Shown: positions 1-4,395 of the stretch, piece after piece | Layout of the letters: every line of letters starts with the position of its first letter | Numbering within the stretch: position 1 is the first letter of the stretch | NCBI GenBank assembly: GCA_902489955.1 | Contig: CABUBY010000076.1 | Coordinates: forward strand, 1 to 8,388 | Origin: an uncultured Collinsella sp. | GTDB lineage: Bacteria; Actinomycetota; Coriobacteriia; Coriobacteriales; Coriobacteriaceae | Direction: 5' to 3' | Length of the DNA: 8,388 nt | Translations under genes and position numbers: made by a program | Notes under the pieces: generated by a model | Database searches by the model: none | Seen by the model: only the letters and a program-made list of their open reading frames with translations | Told to the model about the DNA's origin: nothing

Positions 1-70
1 CGTGCTCGTTACAGAAAAGCTGATAATAAGTTTGTGTGCCGCCCCTTATGGGGCGGCACGTTTTTGTGGG
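1..70 (+). repeat. Long direct repeat, copy 1 (with terminator)
   Basis: The first 47 bases match positions 901-947 except at position 2. After a one-base indel in the terminator loop the match continues through the GC stem and T-run to about position 70. One reading frame of the repeat carries three successive stops (TGA TAA TAA at 21-29), so this copy may hold the 3' end of a gene lying upstream of the window. That cannot be decided here because the window starts inside the repeat. Together with copy 2 it brackets the membrane-protein gene at 151-783. Confidence 0.9.
36..65 (+). terminator. Rho-independent terminator, copy 1
   Basis: A perfect 10-bp stem (GTGCCGCCCC at 36-45 with GGGGCGGCAC at 50-59) has a 4-nt loop TTAT and is followed, after one G, by five T (61-65). 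It would end a transcript entering from upstream of the window and insulate the gene at 151. Confidence 0.9.
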
Positions 71-150
71 GGCCGGTTGAGGCGGTGACGTTGCTTAGAG
101 GGTACACTGGGTAGCGTTGGCTATTCGTTTCCTCTTGTGAGGTGTTGGTT

Positions 151-783
151 ATGGGTAAGAAGTCTCGGGCTCGGGTTGCTGCGGCGGGAACTCGCAAGGA
201 TCCTGGTCGTCGGGTTGCCGAGGGTAAAAAGGTCGATCGTGTCGAGAAGGACAAGAAGGCTGGCGCGCATGCTCATCCTGAGTGGGCGCCTCACCTCAAT
301 ACGGCTAGCGAGGATCTGACTGCTAAGTTGTTTACTCTGGTCGAGGTTATCTTGGGCGTGGTGCCCGTGGTGGTCATTGGCTTGTTCTTGGCTTCGAAAG
401 ATGCCACGAGTGTCGATAAACTCACCGATGTCTTTTCTCAGGACCCCTCGATGGTGGTTACGTTTATCTCTGCGTGCCTGCAGCCGTTTGTGGCGTACAT
501 GTTGTACATGATTTATCGCAAATACTGCGAGGGCGACGCTGGTTTTGCCGCCGGCAACCTGATCGGTCTTTTGTGCTCCGAGATCCTACTGCTCAATATC
601 CCGGGCGTCATCGGTATGGGCATCTTGCTGTGGCGTGTTTGGCGCAACGTTGCCCCGCACTTTGAGAGTTGGCTGTTTGAGCGCCGCGTAATGGGCGTGC
701 TGGCAGACATCGCCGGGTCGCTCGTGATTCTCGTCTTGGCATTTATGTGCGCCACCGCCGCCCGCGGTCTTGCGGGCATGTAG
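151..783 (+). CDS. Multi-pass membrane protein of unknown function
   Basis: The product is 210 residues and I do not recognise its family. Residues 2-40 are extremely basic (MGKKSRAR..., GKKVDRVEKDKK) and probably cytoplasmic, possibly touching phospholipid headgroups or nucleic acid. Hydrophobic stretches follow at about 61-82 (LFTLVEVILGVVPVVVIGLF), 101-122, 133-160 (a long one, perhaps a hairpin with a central Pro) and 182-207, giving about four membrane segments. No catalytic motif is visible. I chose ATG 151 over the in-frame GTG at 142 because GAGGTG (139-144) is a ribosome binding site 6 nt before it. A weak -10 (TACACT, 103-108) lies upstream. The gene stands alone between two copies of a direct repeat, each with a terminator, so it is probably monocistronic. 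The reading frame, ribosome binding site and hydrophobicity pattern are seen; the topology is inferred. Confidence 0.8.
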   Translation: MGKKSRARVAAAGTRKDPGRRVAEGKKVDRVEKDKKAGAHAHPEWAPHLNTASEDLTAKLFTLVEVILGVVPVVVIGLFLASKDATSVDKLTDVFSQDPSMVVTFISACLQPFVAYMLYMIYRKYCEGDAGFAAGNLIGLLCSEILLLNIPGVIGMGILLWRVWRNVAPHFESWLFERRVMGVLADIAGSLVILVLAFMCATAARGLAGM

Positions 784-800
784 TCTGTTCTCACCGACCA

Positions 801-886
801 CGGGGCGCAGGGCGGGGAAACCTTCCCCTCTCGCTCACGGCTTCGCAGGGTCGCGCGAGGCAAAGGTTTCCCCGCCCTGCGCCCCG
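801..886. repeat. Perfect 24-bp inverted repeat, hairpin-forming element
   Basis: Positions 801-824 (starting CGGGGCGCAGGGCGG) are the exact reverse complement of 863-886. The arms enclose 38 nt that can pair further near the arms (CCTC 827-830 with GAGG 857-860). No T-run follows on either strand, so it is not a standard intrinsic terminator, although it could block 3' exonucleases or act with the terminator at 936-963. No target-site duplication flanks the arms (left flank CGACCA, right flank GCGTTG). The element resembles a REP/BIME-type palindrome or a very short MITE. It starts 17 nt after the stop of the membrane-protein gene. Confidence 0.85.
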
Positions 887-900
887 GCGTTGAGTCGTCG

Positions 901-970
901 CATGCTCGTTACAGAAAAGCTGATAATAAGTTTGTGTGCCGCCCCTTTGGGGCGGCACTTTTTGTGTGGG
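901..970 (+). repeat. Long direct repeat, copy 2 (with terminator)
   Basis: This is the second copy of the repeat at 1-70, offset by exactly 900 bases at its left end. It keeps the block GCTCGTTACAGAAAAGC, the triple stop TGATAATAA (921-929) and the whole terminator. Here the frame that ends in the triple stop is closed upstream by a TGA at 891-893, so this copy is not the end of a real gene. It looks like a duplicated gene tail or a conserved terminator cassette. Confidence 0.9.
936..963 (+). terminator. Rho-independent terminator, copy 2
   Basis: A perfect 10-bp stem (936-945 with 949-958) has a TTT loop and runs directly into five T (959-963). It is the same stem as at 36-59. It lies 150 nt after the membrane-protein stop codon and is the best candidate for that gene's terminator. 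Confidence 0.9.
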
Positions 971-1216
971 GTCCCGGTCTCCACAATTTTCGTCAAGCTT
1001 TTGGTTAGATTTTGGTCAGTTGGCGTAAGGGTGGAAGGCCAAAAGATTGCTGGCGAAAAAAGCTCAGAGAAAGTGCTGGTAGGGGAGTTGTTGAGCTTTT
1101 CGACAGCTTTTGAGCAAAAGAAACTTTGTGGCTATTGCCGGCGATTGCGTTGTCGCGGTCATGGCGGTGCGGGATGCTGGTCGTAAGCGTCGAATGCTCC
1201 GATTTTGGAGGCCAGC
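964..1216 (+). other. Long non-coding leader region, no gene seen
   Basis: I see no convincing gene between the second terminator and the next start codon. The stretch is AT-richer than its surroundings up to about 1130. It contains the 11-bp tandem repeat at 999-1020 and a 9-bp inverted repeat, AAAAGCTCA (1058-1066) with TGAGCTTTT (1092-1100), around a 25-nt loop. Short frames crossing it have no ribosome binding site and no recognisable domain. A promoter for the gene at 1217 should lie here, but no pair of -35 and -10 boxes stands out. A long structured 5' leader is possible. Confidence 0.5.
999..1020 (+). promoter_or_regulatory. 11-bp tandem direct repeat, possible regulator site
   Basis: TTTTGGTTAGA (999-1009) is followed immediately by TTTTGGTCAGT (1010-1020), matching at 9 of 11 positions with a period of one helical turn. 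Tandem 10-11-bp half-sites on one face of the helix are typical of OmpR/PhoB-type and LytTR-type response regulators. The link to a regulator is inference. The site is about 197 nt before the start of the gene at 1217, so it would act on a distal promoter. Confidence 0.35.
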
Positions 1217-1651
1217 ATGGATCTGTTTCTTGAGACTCCGCAGCAACAAGCCGAGCGCATGTTGCGCCAGCAGCAACGACTCATGGAGATGCAAATGCAA
1301 GGGGCGGCAGTCCAGCCCTTTGCGCAAAATGTCGTGCCCGCTGCTGTACCTGCAGCTGTGCCCGGGTGCGAATCGGCACCAGAGGCCTATTCCGTACAGC
1401 AAGATTCATATGCGCAGGAGCTCGCGTTCGACAAGCGTCGTGCGCGTCGTCGCCGCGTGGGCCAGCGCCTGCGCACATTGGCGATGATCGTGCTCATTCC
1501 GCTAGGACTTGCGGCGATTTTCTTGGTCTCGTATGCGCTCACTTGCATCCTCAACGGTGCTTCGCCCGGCGAAGTGCTCCAACATCTGTCAGCCCTCGGC
1601 CAGCGCCTAGGCGATGTCATAACAACAATCCGCGCCGGCTGGGAGAGTTAG
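1217..1651 (+). CDS. Small single-pass membrane protein, unknown function
   Basis: The product is 144 residues and I do not recognise its family. Residues 1-30 are rich in Gln, Met and Arg (ETPQQQAERMLRQQQRLMEM) and look like an amphipathic helix or short coiled coil. Residues 31-65 are a flexible Ala/Pro/Val linker with the near-repeat VPAAVPAAVPG. A strongly basic patch (DKRRARRRRVGQRLR, 72-86) precedes one hydrophobic segment at about 88-112. A short amphipathic tail of about 30 residues follows. The positive-inside rule places the N-terminus in the cytoplasm and the tail outside. ATG 1217 is preceded by GGAG at 1207-1210 with 6 nt spacing; the in-frame TTG at 1205 overlaps that site and is less likely. 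No terminator follows within the 123 nt before the next gene. Confidence 0.75.
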   Translation: MDLFLETPQQQAERMLRQQQRLMEMQMQGAAVQPFAQNVVPAAVPAAVPGCESAPEAYSVQQDSYAQELAFDKRRARRRRVGQRLRTLAMIVLIPLGLAAIFLVSYALTCILNGASPGEVLQHLSALGQRLGDVITTIRAGWES

Positions 1652-1716
1652 CGTTTGTCACATTAGGACTTCTAGGGTGTAGGGATTATCGCCACGAGCG
1701 GAATTCTTGCATCCTG

Positions 1717-1762
1717 TTGGTCCTGTCGTGCGACTGAATAGTATTATTGAAGATGAATAATA
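1717..1762 (+). promoter_or_regulatory. Candidate promoter with overlapping operator-like inverted repeat
   Basis: TATTAT (1742-1747) matches five of six -10 positions. TTGGTC (1717-1722) is a possible -35 with a long 19-nt spacer. TATTATT (1742-1748) is repeated inverted as AATAATA (1756-1762) around GAAGATG, so a dimeric DNA-binding protein could cover the -10 box and start site. The helix-turn-helix protein encoded at 2302 is the obvious candidate for such autorepression, but this is inference. The AT-rich palindrome could also arise by chance in this AT-rich stretch. Confidence 0.4.
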
Positions 1763-1774
1763 ATAGGATTTGTT

Positions 1775-2305
1775 ATGTATAAGCAGGATTTAGAACAGAC
1801 TCTTTTGGGCATTGACGAAGAGGCGGAGCTGGAAATAGGTCCAAGAGACGACAGGCCGAACGTTGTATTGGTGGGAGGAAGCGCCTTCATGCTAAACGAT
1901 GTGACGAATCGTTCGGTTACACATGACATTGATGTGTTTGAGGCAGATAAGTGCCTCCGCGAGATCATAGCTCGATACCCCGAGGTGAATGGTATGGCGG
2001 TGGCATATTGTAATCAGATGCCATTCAATTACGAAGACCGTTTGATTCCCTTGGATATTGGGGCGCGTTTTATCAGGTACTTTACGCCATCCTTGGAGGA
2101 CCTGGCGGTAATGAAGCTCTATGCCTGTCGTCCGAACGACATCATCGATCTTCATAGTCAGGCATTCGTCGACCGACTTGATTGGGGGTTGCTCGAACGG
2201 CTTATATTCGACGAGGGAGAGGCGTTGGCGTCGTCGCCTTCGGAGCGGAGTTATCAAGAGATGGTCTGCGCATACAGGCAATATAAAAAGGAGGTGCGTG
2301 GTTGA
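1775..2305 (+). CDS. DUF6036-like nucleotidyltransferase, probable toxin
   Basis: The product is 176 residues with the polymerase-beta/MNT nucleotidyltransferase pattern. It has VVLVGGSAFML (30-40, GGSA at 34-37), then RSVTHDIDVFEA (46-57) with the metal-binding pair D51 and D53, and a third acidic candidate in IPLDIGARF (D94). The stretch TPSLEDLAVMKLYACRPNDIIDL (104-126) is the conserved C-terminal helix region of DUF6036/AbiEii-like proteins. Such enzymes transfer NMP groups to tRNA or protein targets, and several act as toxins; the substrate here is unknown. ATG 1775 has AGGA (1765-1768) 6 nt upstream. The gene overlaps the following helix-turn-helix gene by 4 nt and is almost certainly translated together with it. 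The family is fairly secure from motifs. The toxin role rests on gene pairing, and a stand-alone nucleotide transferase remains possible. Confidence 0.8.
   Translation: MYKQDLEQTLLGIDEEAELEIGPRDDRPNVVLVGGSAFMLNDVTNRSVTHDIDVFEADKCLREIIARYPEVNGMAVAYCNQMPFNYEDRLIPLDIGARFIRYFTPSLEDLAVMKLYACRPNDIIDLHSQAFVDRLDWGLLERLIFDEGEALASSPSERSYQEMVCAYRQYKKEVRG
2288..2304 (+). promoter_or_regulatory. Strong Shine-Dalgarno deciding a TTG start
   Basis: AAGGAGGTG (2288-2296) is a near-perfect anti-16S match. Its AAGGAGG core ends 7 nt before TTG 2302. The TTG shares bases with the TGA stop of the nucleotidyltransferase (TTGA, 2302-2305). This placement makes TTG the start despite being a rare initiator, and suggests translational coupling. 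Confidence 0.8.
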
Positions 2306-2865
2306 ATCTGACTTTTGAGGGGTTCTTGAAAGGCTATTGCCGAGAGCTGTCCGGGCAGCAGTCGCTGAATTTTAGAAAGCTGGTTAAGCAGGCGACGACG
2401 GATGCGCCGCGCGTGGCGGAGCCTCTGTTTTTGCTCGCTTTGGCGCAAGGAAAAGCCGAATACGTTCTGGGTTTATCCGAGGGCTCGTGGATGGAACGGG
2501 ATTACCGAGACGTTTTATCCTTGTACGGTCAAGCGGGTAGCATGGCGTCTTTATGCGCCAAAAGTGAGCTCCCTAATCGTTATGCCAACGTTTGGCGTGC
2601 GTATAGAGCGGTGAAGGAAAAGCCGGCGGCCGATAGAAGGGTGAACGCCCTGATGAGAAAGAAAACGCTGGAAGCATTGGAGGAATCGGGTGTAACGCGC
2701 TATGGCCTCTGCCGTGCTCTGCGCCTGAATAAAGGAAACGTATACGCATACTTGGCCGGCGATGACTCAAAGGTGAGCAGGAAAACGGCGCGCCGCATTA
2801 TGGAATATGCGGAGGAGAGGGGCACCCAAGAAGGGGCCGGGCGCCCGGTGCGTGTGGCGGGGTAA
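2302..2865 (+). CDS. Helix-turn-helix partner protein, probable antitoxin
   Basis: The product is 187 residues and starts at TTG. The N-terminal two thirds (about 1-110) are helical with no family I can name. The C-terminal part (about 119-170, from KKTLEALEESGVTRYGLCRA on, with LNKGNVYAYLAGD and KVSRKTARRIMEYA) reads as a phage-repressor/XRE-like helix-turn-helix. The recognition region is probably RLNKGNVYAYLAG (141-153). This matches the partner commonly found beside DUF6036-type nucleotidyltransferases. It probably binds DNA to repress its own operon, with the N-terminal part contacting or neutralising the enzyme; both roles are inference. The last 15 codons are markedly GC-richer than the rest and contain the palindrome CCGGGCGCCCGG (2837-2848). 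No terminator follows in the 51 nt before rmuC. Confidence 0.75.
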   Translation: MNLTFEGFLKGYCRELSGQQSLNFRKLVKQATTDAPRVAEPLFLLALAQGKAEYVLGLSEGSWMERDYRDVLSLYGQAGSMASLCAKSELPNRYANVWRAYRAVKEKPAADRRVNALMRKKTLEALEESGVTRYGLCRALRLNKGNVYAYLAGDDSKVSRKTARRIMEYAEERGTQEGAGRPVRVAG

Positions 2866-2916
2866 GATTGATTGCGGTTTTGATTGGTGCTCGATTGGGT
2901 TTGTTGGGCGGAGTTT

Positions 2917-4272
2917 ATGTCTGCTATTGATATTGTGCTTGTTGCGATCGCCTTGGTGACGGTGGGGGCTGCTGTGGCTTGCGCCCTCCAGCTCAAGAGC
3001 CTGCGTGCCGAGTTGCGGGAGCGTGGCGACAGTAGCGCGGAAACGCTGGCAGCGCTCGAGCAGGCCAACAGCACGCTCGACACCCTGAACGTCGCGTTGG
3101 CCGAAACCCGCCGCACGGCAAATGCCATCGCGCAGCAGCAGACGACCGACGCGGCCGTGGAGCAGCAGCGCTACCTGACCATTGCGCGCGAGTTCTCGCA
3201 GGCCGGCGACCGTATGGATGACCTGCGCCGCGAGACGGCCCAGCAGCTTGGCGCCAACCGCGAAGGCATCGAGCACCGCCTGGACAAGGTGCGCGAGACG
3301 GTCGATGCTCAGCTTGGCGCCATCCGCAAAGACAACAACGTGCAGCTCGACCAAATGCGTGCGACGGTGGACGAGAAGCTCTCTCGCACGCTCAACGACC
3401 GACTGTCGGCATCGTTTAAGCAGGTGAGCGACCAGCTCGAGGCCGTGTACAAGGGCCTGGGCGACATGCAGTCTATCGCCACCGGCGTGGGCGACCTTAA
3501 GCGCGTGCTGGGCAATGTCAAGGCGCGTGGCATTTTGGGCGAGGTGCAGCTTGGTGCAATCCTGGCGGACATCCTCACGCCCGATCAGTATCTGGAAAAC
3601 GTAGCCACCAAGCCCGGCGCCTCGGAACGCGTTGAGTTTGCTGTCAGGCTGCCGGTGGACGAGGGCGACCCCGTGCTGCTGCCGATTGACTCCAAGTTTC
3701 CGGGCGACGCGTACGAGCATCTGCTCGACGCCCAGGAGTCTGGTGACGCTGAGGCCGTCGCCGCAGCGCGCAAGACGCTTGATATGATGGTGAAACGTGA
3801 GGCTAAAGACATCTGCGAAAAGTACCTGAGTGTGCCGGCAACGACCAACTTTGGCATCATGTTCGTGCCGTTTGAGGGACTGTACGCCGAGGTCGTCAGT
3901 CGCCCCGGGCTTATCGAGACCCTGGGCCGTGACTATCACGTCAACGTTGCCGGCCCCAGCACCATGGCGGCCATCCTCAATAGTCTGCAGATGAGCTACC
4001 AGACATTTAAGTTGCAAAAACGCACCGATGACGTGCTGCGCGTGCTTTCTGCCGTCAAGGCCGAGCTGCCGCGCTATCAGGCGGCGCTGCGCCGCGCCCA
4101 GCAGCAGATCGAGACCGCGGGTAAAACGGTCGAGGGCATCATCACCACGCGCACCAACGTCATGGAGCGCAAGCTCAAGGACATCGACGCGCTGGAAGAC
4201 GCGCGGGAGGCCGATGCGATTTTGGGCTTGGAGTCCGCAGGCCTGCTCGCAGACCAAAAAGACGAGGACTAG
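2917..4272 (+). CDS. rmuC: DNA recombination protein RmuC
   Basis: The product is 451 residues. Residues 5-25 form an N-terminal membrane anchor (IVLVAIALVTVGAAVACAL). A long coiled coil follows (about 26-180) with the heptad-like phrases RLDKVRETVDAQLGAIRKD and QMRATVDEKLSRTLNDRL typical of RmuC. The conserved core holds VKARGILGEVQLGAIL (201-216, E209) and LPIDSKFPGDAY (256-266, D258 and K260). These are the residues expected of a PD-(D/E)XK-type nuclease fold, though nuclease activity has not been firmly shown for the family. RmuC limits inversions and rearrangements between short inverted repeats. ATG 2917 follows GGCGGAG with only 3 nt between GGAG and the start; an upstream in-frame GTG start (2884) would add 11 residues and has no better ribosome binding site. 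The 51-nt gap before it holds four GATTG words and no clear promoter. Confidence 0.95.
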   Translation: MSAIDIVLVAIALVTVGAAVACALQLKSLRAELRERGDSSAETLAALEQANSTLDTLNVALAETRRTANAIAQQQTTDAAVEQQRYLTIAREFSQAGDRMDDLRRETAQQLGANREGIEHRLDKVRETVDAQLGAIRKDNNVQLDQMRATVDEKLSRTLNDRLSASFKQVSDQLEAVYKGLGDMQSIATGVGDLKRVLGNVKARGILGEVQLGAILADILTPDQYLENVATKPGASERVEFAVRLPVDEGDPVLLPIDSKFPGDAYEHLLDAQESGDAEAVAAARKTLDMMVKREAKDICEKYLSVPATTNFGIMFVPFEGLYAEVVSRPGLIETLGRDYHVNVAGPSTMAAILNSLQMSYQTFKLQKRTDDVLRVLSAVKAELPRYQAALRRAQQQIETAGKTVEGIITTRTNVMERKLKDIDALEDAREADAILGLESAGLLADQKDED

Positions 4273-4289
4273 CTGCATCTGACGGCGGG

Positions 4290-4320
4290 GCGCCTGTGCA
4301 AGCACGGCGCGGGCGCTTTT
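4290..4320 (+). terminator. Probable weak terminator after rmuC
   Basis: GCGCCT (4290-4295) can pair with GGGCGC (4311-4316, one G-T pair), which is followed directly by TTTT (4317-4320). The enclosed bases can form a competing hairpin (GTGC/GCAC). It lies 17 nt after the rmuC stop. The T-run is short, so termination may be partial. Confidence 0.45.
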
Positions 4321-4330
4321 CGCATCGCGC

Positions 4331-4361
4331 TTGCCTGAAGTGCGCTTCAATGTGCAACAAT
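4331..4361 (+). promoter_or_regulatory. Candidate promoter of ABC exporter with palindrome in spacer
   Basis: AACAAT (4356-4361) is preceded by TGC, giving an extended -10 (TGn). TTGCCT (4331-4336) is a possible -35 with a 19-nt spacer. The imperfect palindrome TGAAGTGCGCTTCA (4336-4349, 12 of 14 symmetric positions) fills the spacer and could be an operator. The start codon at 4396 is about 35 nt downstream. Confidence 0.35.
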
Positions 4362-4395
4362 GGCGTTTCGCCCTATCAGATGCGAAAGGAAGCCC

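Larger units (their letters stand above)
1740..2865 (+). other. Lower-GC two-gene accessory islet
   Basis: Composition drops here. By hand count the 60 bases 1981-2040 contain 28 G/C (47%) and 2461-2520 contain 31 (52%), against 42 of 60 (70%) at 5581-5640 in the ABC gene. Codons such as ATA, AGA and AGG are used more freely than in the genes to the right. The islet coincides with the nucleotidyltransferase/helix-turn-helix pair and ends abruptly at rmuC. I see no integrase, transposase, flanking repeats or tRNA, so acquisition is inferred from composition and gene type only. Confidence 0.5.

Noticed and set aside
1..970. The two 70-bp repeats as CRISPR or phage attachment sites
   Set aside because: There are only two copies, 900 bp apart, each containing a terminator, with no cas genes, integrase or tRNA in view.
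770..1186. 138-residue plus-strand frame across the palindrome and second terminator
   Set aside because: It overlaps the 3' end of the membrane-protein gene, passes through a 24-bp hairpin and an intrinsic terminator, and has no ribosome binding site or domain.
2848..2865. The helix-turn-helix protein and endonuclease III both end in VRVAG
   Set aside because: The match is only five residues with differing codons and GC-biased amino acids; the proteins are unrelated, so chance is the simplest reading.
2866..2897. Four GATTG words before rmuC
   Set aside because: The spacing is irregular (4, 12 and 11 nt) and the words are short; there is not enough to call a repeat array or operator.
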